From NCBI RefSeq assembly GCF_024323335.1, contig NC_066580.1:141040188-141104187 (forward strand): a stretch of 64,000 nucleotides of DNA, read 5' to 3'. Of the stretch, positions 34,020 to 47,794 are shown piece by piece. Below the pieces are notes generated by a model, which worked only from the letters and a program-made list of their open reading frames with translations, had not been told where the DNA came from and did no database searches. Each line of letters opens with the position of its first letter. Within the stretch, counting starts at the first letter, position 1. Both the position numbers and the translations under genes were made by a program. This DNA is from Lathyrus oleraceus. Taxonomy: Eukaryota > Streptophyta > Magnoliopsida > Fabales > Fabaceae.

Positions 34020-35219
34020 TGGAGTCTCCTCAACTTCGGATCCTCGGAGCTTTGCAATCTGGTGTCTAAGGTCAGCGATCTCATTGTTCAGTATATCGGC
34101 TTCACTGGCATGTGTTGCATTTGACACTTCGACCTGCAAAGCAACGTCAGCAAGCTCCTGGAAGAGTTGGGCTATCTCCATTCAATGCTTAGCAAGCTCA
34201 TAATGCATGCTTGGACTTAGAAGATTTGGATTATTGGTGAGGATTTTGATTCTGGTAGGTGGGATTCTCTGCTCATCTACTGCCTCGCCTTGGCCTTCCA
34301 TGGCATAGGCCCAATTGGCCTGACTTTAAACACAAGTTACCTGAGGGTCTGGTAAAGTAAAGTAGTGGATAGTCTCACCCTCGATCAAGAGCTTGTATTG
34401 GTCTGGGTTGAAAGAAGATCTCCTCATGAGGCCACGGTCCAGACAGAAGTCAATATCCATCAAAGTATAACTGCAGTAAGATGCTAGGTGAAGTAACCTT
34501 CTATAATGTCCTAGGGAAGAGGCTATATGGGTTACCGTGCTTCCAATATGTATAGGAATCACAGCGGAGCGAGCATTAAGATAGAGACTCTCGATCAGAA
34601 AATCCCTGCAAGCTATTGGGCATGACTGAGTGGTACAATACATGAAGAAAATCTCTTCAGCACTTACGTGTGTATCAGTGTCACTCTTCCCCTGGAAGGT
34701 ATGGGAAATAATCATCTGAAAATATCTAAAATCAGGATTATGGATTTTGTTAGAGATTTGGGTGGAAGGGTCAGGGCTACCTCCACATGTGATGTCACTC
34801 CAGAACTTCTTAAAATCTCTACTCAGGACATAGCTCACGGGGAGCTCAGATGAGGCATCATAAGTAGTCTGAAATCCAAGTAAGTCATCGAAACGCTTGT
34901 CGTTGAAGGTGTACTTTGTTTAAAACATCCTGAAATTAATGTGGCCACCATTGCTAGCATGACCAACATAGGGAACGTACTTCAGGGAGCTCAAGAACTC
35001 CAAAGTGAGGTTCTTGTAAGTCACATGCATCGCTTCAGTATACTCATGCCATTGCAACTGACGGCACAAATTCCTGACACTAGGCTCAATTCCTAATGCT
35101 TCCATGCAGCTTGAATCAGGATATCTGGTGGGCACCATTGGACGTTGGGAAAGCATGGCGTAGCATTGCTCCTGTACAGGGTCATGAAAGATCACTGGCA
35201 TAGTGTCAAAATTCTCCAT
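34020..35219 (-). pseudogene. Cyclops-like 3' env-like ORF, copy a
   Basis: One frame from MENFDTMPVIFHDPVQEQ at 35219 to about 34020, roughly 400 codons, with three nonsense codons (34920, 34326 and about 34183). Shared with copy b: LEFLSSLKY and the INFRMF motif. After the second stop the frame continues SQANWAYAMEGQGEA and ends in a coiled-coil (ELADVALQVEVSNATH...NNEIADLRHQIAKL). No frameshift is needed. Position after integrase matches the extra ORF of Athila elements. Confidence 0.72.
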
Positions 35220-35374
35220 CCTGAAAAGTTAGGTTAAAAACAGAGGACACTTGAAATCGCAAATATTGCCACTGTTATAAATCGAAATAGTAAAAGTGAA
35301 GTAAAGGAAAAAGATATCATGGGTTGCCTCCCATGCAGCGCTTGTTTAACGTCGTTAGCTTGATAATTTGAAGT

Positions 35375-36690
35375 TTATATATCAGAGGTAGGAATCGGAG
35401 GGTCGGTCAGAGTATGGCCAGGGCATTCTGTGGGGATGTCACCTCCTTGATATTGCTTCAGTCTTTGTCCATTTACCACGAACGGATTACAGGAATTGTT
35501 CCGGATTTCTACTGCTCCAGATTTGAGTATTTTGGAAACCTTAAAGGGGCCTGTCCATCTCGAACGCAACTTACCTGGAAAAAGTCGTAACCTAGAATTG
35601 AAAAGGAGAACAGAGTCGCCTATATTAAAATCCTTTTTCACAATCCTTTTGTCATGCCATGCTTGGGTTCTTTCTTTGTATATAATGGAATTCTCGTAAG
35701 CGTTCTGGCGGAATTCCTCCAATTTGTGGATATCGAGGATTCGCTTCTCGCCAGATGCTAGGTAATCCAAATTCAGGGTCTTGATGGCCCAATATGCTTT
35801 GTGCTTAAATTCAAAAGGTAAGTGGCATGACTTTCCATAGATTAACTGGTATGGTGTAGTTCCAATAAGGGTTTTATAAGCAGTTTTGTAAGCCCACAAT
35901 GCTTCTGTTAGCTTTTCAGACCAATCTTTTTTGGATATTGAAACAGTTTTTTCCAAGATTTGCTTAATCTCTCTGTTTGATACTTCCACTTGACCATTAG
36001 TCTGGGGATGATATGGTGTTGCTACTCTGTGTTTTACTCCATACTTTCTTAAGAGTTTATCGAATATCCTGGATATAAAATGTGATCCACCATCACTTAT
36101 GACAAGTCATGGTACTCCAAATCTGGGGAAAATATTATTTTTAAACAACTTGATGACTACTCTTGTATCGTTAGTGGGTGAGGCTATAGCTTCTATCCAT
36201 TTGGACATATAGTCTACGGATACCAAAATATGTTTGTTTCCCATCGAAGATGGAAAAGATCCCATGAAACCAATACCCCAAATATCAAATAATTCCACTT
36301 CTTGGATGTTTTTCAAAGGAATTTCGTCGCGCCTTGAGATGTTTCCATCACGCTGGCACCGATCACATTGGACAATATAAGTATGGACATCATGCCATAC
36401 TGTTGGCCAATAAAGACCAGCTTGAAGGATCTTAGCGTATGTCTTGGATGTGCTTCAATGTCCACCATAGGGTGAAGAGTGACAATGCTCTATGATATTT
36501 CTAACTTCTTCTTCCAGGATGCAACGTCGAAAGATGTTATTTGTTCCACTTTTAAAAAGGAGTGGTTCGTCCCAATAGAAATGTCTTACATCTTTAAAGA
36601 ACTTCTTCTTTTATTGATAATTGATGTCATGTGGTATGATATCAACGGCTAGATAATTCACAAAATCAGCGTACCATGGTACTTTGCTAA
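35375..36690 (-). pseudogene. Cyclops-like integrase
   Basis: Zinc-binding HHCC region at about 36600-36340 (EHCHSSPYGGH... and QCDRCQRDG), with nonsense codons near 36612 and 36457. Core: [13 protein letters not shown], a TGA at about 36107 just before [10 protein letters not shown], then [14 protein letters not shown] with the catalytic Glu. The C-terminal domain has [20 protein letters not shown] and ends at 35375. All in the frame of RT. Confidence 0.9.
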
Positions 36691-36691
36691 T

Positions 36692-37903
36692 CTATGAAAC
36701 TGTTCCAAAGTGGTCTCTATCAGGTTCAAGGGGAACGGTATCTAACTTAGCTATCAATCTGTCATAGGTGAAATCATCATTTATAGGTAAATGGTCTGGC
36801 TTCAAATGCTCTAGTCTAGAAAGATGGTCAGCAACTACGTTTTCTGTTCCTTTTTTGTCTCGGACATCTAAGTCGAACTCTTGTAGCAAAAGGATCCATC
36901 TGAGTAACCTAGGTTTCACATCCTTTTTGCTTAGAAGGTAACGAATAACTGCATGGTCTGTATAGACTATAATCTTAGATCCGACAAGATAAGACCTAAA
37001 TTTATCAATTGCAAAAACTACAGCTAGGAGTTCCTTCTCTGATGTCGTATAATTGAGTTGAGCGGCATCTAGGGTTCTACTAGCGTAATATATCACATAT
37101 AATTTCTTATTTTTTCTTTGTCCTAAAACAGCTCCTACAGTGAAATCGCTAACATCACACATTATTTCAAAAGGTTGAGTCCAATCCAGAGTTTGTAAAA
37201 TGGGTGCTGAAATTAGTGCTTGTTTTAAATGATTAAAGGCTTCGATACATTTTTCATCGAAAATGAATTCAACGTCTTTCATCAGAAGGCCGGTCAGGGG
37301 TTTTGTTATTTTAGAGAAATCTTTAATAAAGCGTCGGTGAAAACCAGCGTGTCCTAGAAAACTCCGGACTTCTCTAACAATCTTAGGAGGGTTAAAGTTT
37401 TCTATCACTTCTATCTTTGCTTTGTCGACCTCAATGCCTCTTTCAAATATTATATGTCCTAACACTATGCCTTCTTTAACCATAAAGTGGCACTTCTCCC
37501 AATTTAATACAAGGTTAACTTCTACGCATCTTTCTAGGATTTTCTCAAGATTAATGAGGCAATTCTCAAAGTCAAACCGACATACCGAGAAATAATCCAT
37601 GAACACTTCCATAATTCCGTCGAGATAATCTGCGAAGATTGACATCATACAATGTTGGAAAGTAGTTGGCGCATTGCAGAGTCCAAACGACATTCGTTTG
37701 TAAGCAAATGTTCTGTAAGGACAGGTCAAGGTTATTTTCTCTTGATCCTCGGGGTGTATGGGTATTTGGAAAAAGCCAGAATATCCATCCAAATAACAAA
37801 AGTAAGAGTGTCTGGCAAGACGCTCAAGCATTTGATCTATGAATGGAAGGGGGGAATTGTCTTTCCTAGTTACCTTATTGAGTTTCCTATAGTCTACGCA
37901 CAT
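36692..37903 (-). pseudogene. Cyclops-like reverse transcriptase-RNase H
   Basis: Core motifs: [43 protein letters not shown], and a catalytic box reading FMDY instead of FMDD near 37590. RNase H keeps [32 protein letters not shown] and [10 protein letters not shown] nonsense codon near 37911 separates it from protease in the same frame. Confidence 0.92.
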
Positions 37904-37912
37904 ATGCCATCC

Positions 37913-39583
37913 TCATTCTATATGTTTATCCACATACTCGCCGTTCTCATTCTGTACAACTGTGATGCCTCCTTGTTTGGGTACCACATGTACAGGACTT
38001 ACCCATTTACTATCGGAGATCTGATAGATTATACCAGCTTCTAGCAGTTTAAGGACTTCCTTCTTTACTACCTCACTCATTACAGGGTTGATTCTTCTCT
38101 GATGTTCTCTGGAAGGTTTTGAATCATCCTCTAGCGAGATCCTGTGCATACACACGGATGGGCTTATACCTTTTAAATCAGAGATGTTGTATCCTAAGGC
38201 AGAGGGGTATCTTCGTAAAACATTCAAGAGTTGGTTTGTCTCGTCTTGGTTTAAGGTGGCACTAACTATTACTGGGAGGTTCATTTCTTTATCCAAAAAC
38301 TCGTATCTTAGGTTCTTGGGCAATTCCTTAAGTTCTTGAGCTGGTTTTTGAGAGTTTGGTGAAAGGTCTGGAGTAAGGGCCAAACATTTGTTATTGTGAG
38401 GTTTCGTTTCCTTTAGCTTGTCATCCTTTTCATTCGTGTATGAAAATGGTTCAATCATAGGCTCTTCTTGATCAAATTCCCTTATGCATTCATCTATGAT
38501 ATCAATCGCGTAACATGCGTCTCCTATGGTTGGTGCCATCAGGAACTTTGAAAGAATAAACTCTATCTTTTCATCTCCTACTTCGAAAGTTAATTTTCCT
38601 CTTTTAACATCTATTATAGCTCCGGTTGTTGATAAAAATGGTCTACCTAAAAGGATAGGGATATTGTCGTCTTCTTTGATATCCATGACCACAAAGTCCG
38701 TCGGGATATAAAGTTGACCAATCCTAATGGGGATGTCTTCTAATATGCCTACAGGATACTTAACATATCTATCGGCTAATTGGAGGGACGTCTTAGTTGG
38801 TTGTAATTCTCCAAAGTTTAACCTTTTACACACGGCTAAGGGCATTAAACTCACACTAGCGCCTAAGTCTAGGAAAGCTTTGTCGATCCCATGACTCCCT
38901 AGAATGAAAGGTATAGAAAAACTCCAAGGGTCTTTCTCCTTCTTAGCAAGTTTATTCTCGGAAATAAAGTTGCATTCCAAGGGTTTGGGATCGTCAAGCC
39001 TACGCTTGTTGGTTAAGATGTCTTTGAGAAATTTGGCGTAAGATGGAATTTGGGTGATGGATTTGGTGAAAGGAATCTCTACATGAAGCTTCTCTATTAC
39101 TTTTATAAACTTTTGGTATTGGTTATTGATTTTGGTTTGTTTAAGTCTTTGCGGATATGGGATTGGTGGTTTGTACGGGGGTGGTTGTTTGTAAGTTTTA
39201 TCCTTGGCTTCTCCTTCTTGGTCGGTTTGTTTTTCGGGTTCCACTAGTTCCCCTCCTTGGTTGGTAGCTATATCTTCTTTAGAAGCTTTGGACTCACTCA
39301 TTGCTGGGTTATAAGGCCCTTCGTAAGCGGTCCCACTTTGTAATGTGATAGCGTTAGCTTGCCCTCGAGGGTTGAGTTGAGGTTGTCCAGGGAATTGTCC
39401 TTCAGGTGTAGTTTGTGGGGCTTGGTTTTGTGCTACCTGTGAGATCTGGGTTTCAAGCATCTTATTGTGAGTAATTATCTGATCAACCTTAGTCCCTAAT
39501 TGCGTTATCAGTTCGTTTATGTGAATGTTCTGGTTTAGGAATTCTTTATTTTGCTGAGTCTGGCCTGATATAAAGTTCTCCAT
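37913..39583 (-). pseudogene. Cyclops-like protease and RT N-terminus
   Basis: Protease has LDLGASVSLMPLAV near 38850 (the DLGAS form usual in Athila), then VVMDIKEDDNIPILLGRPFL. It continues into the RT N-terminal part with ISDSKWVSPVHVVPKQGG near 37970. Preceded by a TAG at about 39605. Confidence 0.9.
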
Positions 39584-39604
39584 GATCTTCTCAAGGTTAG
39601 GCTT

Positions 39605-40743
39605 CTAGGGCACAGCTTGCATAGGTTGATTTGGTTTTTGTGCTTGAAAGTCTTGTGGTCTTTGAGGTGCAAAATTCTGGATAGGGTTCTGGTTTTTATA
39701 GGAAAAATCCAGGTGATTCTTCCATCCAGGGTTGTAAGTGTTTGAAAATGGGTTACCATGGGCGTAATTCACTTGGTCGGTGTTCAGGTCGTTCAAAAGG
39801 TTACATTCCACCGGTTCGTGTCCTTTAGATCCACAAAGTTCACACTTTGTATGGACTACCGCTGCGGTGTTAGAGTTTGTAGAAACATGTTCGACCTTGA
39901 GGGCTAAAGCGTCCATTTTCGCTTGCATCATATCCATAGAACTAATCTCATGTATTCCACATTGGGTCTCCTTTTTCTCTACTGATGCTCGTTCAGTTCC
40001 CCATTGGTAATGGTTTTGGGCCATATCCTCAATTAGGTCACAAGCTTCAGGGTATGGTTTATTCATCAACGCGCCACTAGCGGCAGCGTCGATGCTCATC
40101 TTTGTGTTATAAGGGAGTCCATTGTAGAAGGTATGAACGATCACCCATTGTTCTAGGCCATGGTGTGGATAGACTCCTAACAGCTCCTTGTATCTCTCCC
40201 AATCTTCAAAAAGTGATTCTCCTTGGTTTTGAGTAAATCTAGTTATTTGGTTTAGAAGAACAACATTCTTACTAGGGGAAAATATCTAGCAAGGAATACT
40301 CTCCTAAGGTCTTCCCAGGTAGTTATTGAGTTAGCTGGAAGTGAATCTAACCACGAACGTGCTCCATCTCTGTGGGAGAAAGGAAATAATCTTAAACGAA
40401 TCGCATCAGGTGAAGCACCGTTGGATTTAAAGGTGTCGGCCAGTTGGATAAAGACTTTTAAATGTTGATTTGGGTTCTCAGTAGCGAGACCTGTGAATTA
40501 ATTTTGTTGCACTAATTGCAATAAAGATGGTTTTAGTTCGAAATTATTCGCAGGAATGAGGGGGTTTACTATACTAGAACTAGGTTCCTCGTCAGAGGGT
40601 TGGGCAAATTCCTTAAGAGGTCTCTGGTCGCGATTCTCGGCCATAGATTTCTTAATTCGGATGAGTAAGAGGCGTGTACGAGTGTAACTTTCAGGTTCCG
40701 CTAAGGGATCTACTAAATTTCCAGTACTACGGGTTCTTCGCAT
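39605..40743 (-). pseudogene. Cyclops-like gag
   Basis: Starts MRRTRSTGNLVDPLAEP at 40743. A TAA near 40498 interrupts it, and one C is missing in the C run near 40276, which shifts the frame. The retrotransposon gag core (SPDAIRLRLFPFSHRD, WEDLRRVFLARYF) is clear, and a single CCHC knuckle, CELCGSKGHEPVEC, lies at about 39850-39805. Confidence 0.88.
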
Positions 40744-40808
40744 TTACCGGCTAATAATGCCTTAGTCTAGACGGTGTAACAACAGGGTACGAAATTTGAC
40801 AAAGTTGG

Positions 40809-40826
40809 TCCCCAGCGACGGTGCCA
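40809..40826 (-). other. Cyclops-like primer-binding site
   Basis: Minus-strand TGGCACCGTCGCTGGGGA, six bases after the 5' LTR end. This type of PBS is usual in Athila-lineage elements. Confidence 0.7.
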
Positions 40827-40832
40827 AAAACT

Positions 40833-42378
40833 TGATCGCTATATTCCCAAGTGCACGAATCACGTCAGAGTAATATAAAATATTATCGATCCCACAGAGA
40901 CCAAATCGTCAATCTATGGATTACTATTGTTACGATGTTCATCTAAGGAGGTACAAATGAGATATTGATGTCACAAAATAACAGTAAATAAAGAAAATGA
41001 TAAATACAGTGTAGATAAAGATAGGCTTGAATGTATTTCACGTCAGTTAAACGATGCTTCAATTGTCTAAGTAGAACTACTTATGGGGAAATATTTTTTA
41101 CTCTTGAAAAGAATCCATTTAATAGGAACTGTCACTTTTGCGTATTCAGAACCGAGTTTACCCTTAAATTAAGGCCTTTTATTGTCACTTATAAAAGGTG
41201 CGCAAAATGCTAAAGTAGTAAACCTATTTTTAAGAAATAAGACTCGTAAGCTTAGATGAAAAGTGATTTTGATTTGAAAAGTTTACCCAAGGAGTTTCCT
41301 ATTTTTAAATCTATCAACGCGTCTGAAAAAAGTTTCAAAAATCGTTTTTCCTTAAAGTGATAAAAATTCCTAGTTAACTAAGCCAGGGGGCTTTCGCACT
41401 CCTTGAGTAGTTAAAATTAACCAAGTTTGTTTCAGAAAACTTGAATTAAAAATCAAAACAGCCCCTAAAGCATTTCTACAAATGCAATATGTGAAACATC
41501 TCGTTAACCGCGATCCTTACATTCTAACCTTTGAAAGATTTAGCCAGACATGGTAATACAAACAAATAAAACGATATTGAACATGATGAAAAGTAGTTTA
41601 GAATGTAAGGCGTGAAGAACAAGTAAAGCGTGTAAAACAATTAAAACGAGCAATGAGGATAATGGCGAGAAAATTAAATAAAGTAAAGACAATGGCAGGA
41701 AATTATATAAAGTAAAGACAATGACAGGAAATTAAACAAAGTAAAGCATGACAGGGAATTAAATAAAGTAAGGCATGGCAAGTAAAATAAAAAGGAGATT
41801 AAATTAGAACCTGCTCCAAACGGAGGATTTAAATCTGGTACAAGGAAGTAAATAAACCTTCGACTTTGAAAATAAAGATGACGGAAAAATCAAATTGCTC
41901 CAACTCAATTACACTAAGGTGCGATAACCCCTCGATGTGACAGATTACCGCTTTTACAAATGACATTATAGTCTTAGTGTTGTAAACTAAGGTTGATGAT
42001 TTGGAAGTGAACTAGAACGACCTATTTATAGAGGAACTCAACAACATGCAAAGACTGGGATGCCCTTCAGCTTTTCTTTAGTGGGAATGTGGAATTCAAA
42101 GGTGGCGCCCGCCACCCCTCCATGGCGCCCGCCATGTGAGTAAATGGGGAAGTTCGTGGAATCGTGGCAGTTTCCTTCTGGTTGAGGGCTGATGTGTCAT
42201 GGTTCTCCTATAGCCGTTGATTTTTTGGTCTTTTTGCTTCGTTTCTTATACAAAGGTCCTGAAAGAGCTAAATACCTAAAAAAACACCAAAGAAAACATA
42301 ACACAAGCAAAATGATAATAAAGACCTAAAAAACATGTGCAATCCGAGTCAAATACGCGGTGTGATTCAGTGTCATCA
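40833..42378 (-). repeat. Cyclops-like 5' LTR
   Basis: Next to the PBS. It retains a stretch near 40855-40900 that is missing in the 3' LTR, and has fewer AAATTAAATAAAGTAAAG units. GC-rich palindromic motif at about 42103-42136. Confidence 0.92.
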
Positions 42379-42383
42379 GTATG

Positions 42384-42525
42384 AAACAATCAAATGTGCT
42401 TGGTGATCTCTCCCAATGCAAACCTAATGAATGAGGAGTAAGGAGGATGCCAAGGTGTGATCCCAAACTTAATGCATGTGATGAGATAGCATGAGGGATC
42501 TTAGGGTCAAAATTGGGGTCTTGTA
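42384..42525 (-). repeat. Ogre-B 3' LTR, remaining 142 bp
   Basis: Collinear with the terminal about 145 bp of the solo LTR. It ends, in minus orientation, with TACAAGACCCC where the solo LTR has TGTAAGACCCC. Confidence 0.88.
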
Positions 42526-43130
42526 GCTGCCTCTATTTAAGGACATTCTAACTGAGGATGTGAAGGTTAAAATCTTCGTACCAACTCAGTATAATGGACT
42601 TAAATAACAACAATAGAAAATAGTTTTGGCCCCTAAGAGACCTGATGATGCATATGAAATGAATGTTAAAAATAATCTTCGTAGGGAATACGTTTCCATA
42701 AAGGAGAGAATCCGGAGAGATAGAAAGTCCACAGGATCATACTACATTCCATAAGGAAACCTCACTGGGGAGACAGAGACTCCGGGGGAAGAAAAGTTGT
42801 GCGTAGGCCAGGCTATGACTTGAAAACTACTGGAGACATGAGGACAATTTCCATGAAAATAAGTCAATGGAAGAACTCGGTTGGGGATAAAGGGAAAAAT
42901 CTGCAAGGGAAATGGGTAAATCAGAACAAAGTTGAAATACTCGAATAAAACTCAACTGGGGAAGAATGATCTTCAACGCATGAGTACCAAAAATATATCA
43001 TCTCTTACTGGTTACTGGGTAGGAAGATAGTATATTCTGACAGAGGGGCATCCGTTACCGGTTAGGGTAAACATATAAAGGATGACTCGCCGAGGAAAAA
43101 GAGGTGTATTCGTTACCGGTTACTGGGTAA
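42526..43130 (-). other. Ogre-B 3' UTR, left part
   Basis: Non-coding, with a purine-rich stretch next to the LTR. ACCGGTTACTGGGTA-type repeats at its right end match those at 47830-48420. Interrupted at 43130 by the solo LTR. Confidence 0.8.
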
Positions 43131-46100
43131 TGTAGCGGTAAATTCATGACCCTCAAGATATGGATAACCTAGACGCCAATAAAACTAGAGTCGCCACCAC
43201 GCTTTCATTGTTTCCAAAGGAAAAGGGAAAAGTACGAACAAAACCCAAAAATAAGAAGTTTTCAAATCAAAACTAATAAAATGCAAGAGATTACAGGTAA
43301 GTGGGTTGGTTACACAGAGGGAAGGTGTTAACACCCAAAGTGTCCTAGGTACTCCTAGGGAGCCCTTTCTTGTGTGCATATGTATTTTGTACAAAGTGAT
43401 GTTTACAAAGTGATGTTTGACAAGACTTTTGGACTTGTGCCTACGTACCAACATAAAAATGAGGGGTCAAAACCTCGTAGTTCGTGATACAAATTTCAAA
43501 GTAGATGCATTGCTTTTAATCAAAAATTAAGTTTGAAAGGCACAAGGGCCTAGAAAATGGTTTGAATGAGTTATTTCTTTTTGGCTTTTGAAAATTTTAA
43601 GTCAAGTATAATTAAGTTTATTTACAAGTTTGATTTAAGAAAAGAAGTTTGAAAATGCAATGGCATAAGACCAAAGTTTCTAATTTGCAAAAAGTGGTCA
43701 ATGTTTGAAAAGACAAGCACAAGCAAAGAAGTTTTTAAAAGGAGGGAGAGATTTTGAAATTAAAGAGATAGGGAGGAGTAAAGGAGACTAATCCTAAGCA
43801 CAAATTTAAAAGTTAAGAGTTGAAAAGGTCTGTCCAATGGGTTGCAATCCAATAAACAAAAATGTCATATAGAAACCCCAAATTACCTTGGATATTAGAA
43901 TCAAGCAACAAACAATGCATACAATATTAACTTGAAGAGCAAGACATCAAATAACGATAGCCACATCCAAGCTTTAGCCACTCCATAATCTTCTTCAAAT
44001 TGGCCTATGTAGAAGATGAATTCCACAAGTCACTGATTCAAAATAATAGCTTCACAATGATCATGTTGCAGATGAACTCAAATGGATCTTTAATGATGTA
44101 TCAGATGAAGTTTCAAATTGCAAGCACTTGGTTACATAAATTTGGCATTGGCCAAGTCTTTTTGCATAGGGATGTTGCCTAAATTCTAAGTCCAATTGTC
44201 CATGATCAAACCAACATTCTACACAATAGTTTCTTAGGGTTTTTGTTCTTACTATGTACATTAATGGTCAAAGACCACACAAGCAAACAAAATATGCACA
44301 AACAAGATATATCACACAATATGGTCCAAGTGGACAAAGTGAAAATGGCATTAATATAAACAATTTGAATGGTATGAATAATGGCAAATGAATTGAGCTT
44401 AAAAATTAAAGCGTATTAAAAGTAAATGGCTTGAAATTAAATGTTAGTTGTTAATGAATTAGAAGTTAGTATTTCTTTTGCTTTTTATTTTTTTAAGTCA
44501 TTCTTTGGAGAACACTCAACCCACTTATCACAAGCATGGATCCTTGAACCAAGACATCTTCCAAAGGAAGGAAAAAAGGCCAAGTTTCCACACAATACCA
44601 TGAAAGAGGGGAGACTTACAATCTCACTAACTAGAATGCTATGCCTTTTTGTGTCAAAAATTTAGCGCTATGTTAAGCAATAGTAATTGGACTTGTGTAG
44701 AAATCACATCTATTTGAGGTCGGACAATAGAATTTTGGTATTAATGCATGTTAGAGACATAGTATAATGGACCATGCTCATGAAACATACCACACACAAA
44801 AAGAATATGCAAAAAAAATGGTCTAATCTCATCCATACTTATGTTGATTTTTCAGTCAACTAGGCTTAGGACCTTGAGATATCATATGACAAATGAAATG
44901 GATGCATAAAGAAGGGGAATTAGATGAAGAGGGAGGGGAATGGATCAAAATTTAAATGGGACAAAGAAGGACTTTTACCAAATTAAGATCATTCATTCAT
45001 TTTGGGAGATGGAATGTACATTCCATCAATTCCCTAAATCCAATGATCTTAACCTAACAAAGTCAAATCAACCTTGACACAGGCTCAACAACACAAGTCA
45101 AACTTATACAAATAGTCAAAATGGCTCAACATAATTATTTGGCGTTTATTCAATTTAAAAATACTAAAAATAATGCATTAAATTAAATATAGTTTGTCAA
45201 ATTCCTAAAATCTCATCAAAAGACCAAAAAATGGCCATGAGATTTATCATAGGTCAAACAAGGTCAAAGGACCTTGGAGAAAAAATTTCAGAATTTTTGG
45301 AAACTTAAAAGTATTTTTAAACAATTAAAAATATTCATAAAATCAATTAAATCATGACAAATATTAATAATGATCCAAAAAATAATTTTAATTCAAAATA
45401 TGAAAGAGGATTTTATTTAAAATATTTTGGTGAAACTCTCATATTTTTTGGATAAATATTTAATTAATATGAATTAATGAAAGTAAAAAAAATTAAATGA
45501 AATTCAAATACTCAGAATAAATGTGGACCACTTGATCTCCCTCATTAATTGAGGTGGCAGATAAAGTGGATGAAAATGCGCGCTCCATGGTACACTTGAG
45601 TCAACGCACCACACCAATGGTAATCAGAATCAACATGTGAGATTAAAACATTTCAAATGAGATCAATGGCTCAGAACCTGTCCAACACACCACCGACGTT
45701 GGAACTCCGATCACCTTCTCAAGCGTGGCTCACCGGACTGGTTCAGTCATCACCATCAAAAAAATGAAAAAAAAAAGGACATGATCTGAAAGAAAAAATG
45801 GCGTAGAGCATGAATCTGGCCTCAATTTCAATTGACTCCAAATATATAGAAAGATATGAGGAGTTGAATTTTAAGAAGTGTCAATTGAGTTGCTTCGATT
45901 TGACCTCAAAGCAACTCAATCTTGTTGCCTATATTGGTAGGACTTCAGACAACCAAAGATCCAAGAGGATTGATGAGAATTAAGTGAGAATTAAAGAGAA
46001 GAAGATTTCTGAAAATTTCCTTCAATGTTGTGCAGAACTGGATCTTGCTTGCTTCAAACTTGACTTGATCACACTCGAGGAGCTTTTAGAAGTGGTTTGG

Positions 46101-47789
46101 CAATGGAACAAAGCTTTGGATCATGGAGTTTTTGAATCTCATAACAGTGAGACTCAAACTCAATTTTCAAGTTGAAAATTCTTAGGTTTTCCTTTGAATT
46201 GTGAGGGTTTCAATTGGGGGGCAAAGCTAGCGCGCAAGGTGTGTTTGAAATGAGTTCCGAGGCCTTGTATTTATAGCATTTGGGATTGATAATTGCACAT
46301 TTGAAAATTTTCTAAATTTGGCAATGTGATGCACAAGCTTGCATGGGCGTGTACAGGCCCATGAAGCAATGCATTTTGATCCAATTGCAATTGTACTGAA
46401 TTTCAAATGATGCTTGAATGGCAAGGCAATGTGAAATGGAGTTTTGGACATTTGATTTTTCCACTTGTTGCAAACCTGTTAAGACCATGCGCAACCCTAG
46501 CAAACCTCATCCAAAGTGCATGAAATAGGACTCTTTGGAAAGCTTAGATCAAGGCGAACAACTTTGATGATGGACACTTTTCAATTTGGGACTTGAATCA
46601 TGGTGGATTTTGAGGTGGAAGTTTGGAAATTTCAACATGTTGAAATTTTTTCTAAGTGTTAAGTCATATATCTCAATATTCCACCTTGCTTAACGTTTTA
46701 TGTGAGCTCCAAATGAGAAAAGTGTCTTCATCAAACTTGTATCTCATTAAAAAATATTCAAAATGGTCAACAATTTCATATCATTTCGATTTAGAATGAT
46801 AGAGTTATGCATTTTTGAAGTTGAGGAAAATCACTTGTTCAATGGTATAGGGCAAAAATGACCTATAATGTATCCTCATATCACATGCTCATAAACGTTG
46901 ATTTAGCTCTCACTCCAAACATAAAAGTTAAAGTAGACATCTTGAATTTAATTGTGAAACTTGGAAATATTTCATCTCACAAAAATTGAGCAAGTTATGG
47001 CCTTGGGAAGTTGACATTCAAATTAGGGATAGACAAAAATGACCTATAATATTTCCACATAAAAAAGGATTTTACAAGAAAAACTAGATCTAGGTCCCAA
47101 CATGAAAGTTTTTTGGAATGTCATTTAGAGTAACGTTTCTCTTGGAATCATTTTCATATGGTGAAAATTGTAGGAGATAGGATCTAGGGAGACCCAATTT
47201 TGATCATATGAATTCATCTGGCCAACCGCCATCAACCAACTTGCTAACTTCCATTTCTATTGACTTTATAGCCTCATGGTAGATCATATATGCATAAGAT
47301 GATGAATTTTGGAGTGTACCTTGAGAAATTTGATCAATTGGTGAGATAGCTAGTTGGAGAAGTTACTCATGATACCCAGACAAACTAGGGTTTCCAAGGC
47401 AAATCACCTCCAAACTCTTGAAGAATTCTTGATCAATATAACATGTAGAGTTCATTGGGACTCATATATGATGCTTTGGGACATTGTGGCTCCTTCCTTG
47501 GTTGTGCACTTATCTATGAAGGTCTTAAACCCTAGATATGAACTTGATAAATCAATAATGATCATGCCCTACCTACAAAAGAGTTAGGCAAATGCAAAGA
47601 AATATTTTTGGTATTTTGGATATTAAAATGATAATATACAAGTATGATACAATCATATAGTACTTGGTGACCTCTCCCAAAATAAACCCAATGAAAGAGG
47701 GGTAAGGAGGATGCAAAGGTATGATCCCAATGCTAATGGATATGATGAAGTTGCATGAGGGATCTTAGGGTCAAAATTGGGGTCTTACA
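43131..47789 (-). repeat. Solo Ogre LTR, 4659 bp, TSD GGTAA
   Basis: Complete LTR ends, TGTAGCGG at 43131 and GGTCTTACA at 47789, flanked by GGTAA at 43126-43130 and 47790-47794. No internal sequence. It lies inside the 3' UTR of Ogre-B. It resembles the LTR of Ogre-C more than those of Ogre-A and Ogre-B. Solo LTRs form by recombination between the two LTRs of an element. Confidence 0.93.
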
Positions 47790-47794
47790 GGTAA

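Noticed and set aside
44000..44665. Short ORFs in Ogre LTRs (also in 21128-29034 and 50914-55611)
   Set aside because: Under 100 codons, not conserved between the four LTR copies, no recognisable motifs.
43131..47789. 3' LTR of Ogre-B
   Set aside because: Flanked by GGTAA duplications and by 3' UTR on both sides, so it is a solo LTR; the true 3' LTR is at 24427-42525.
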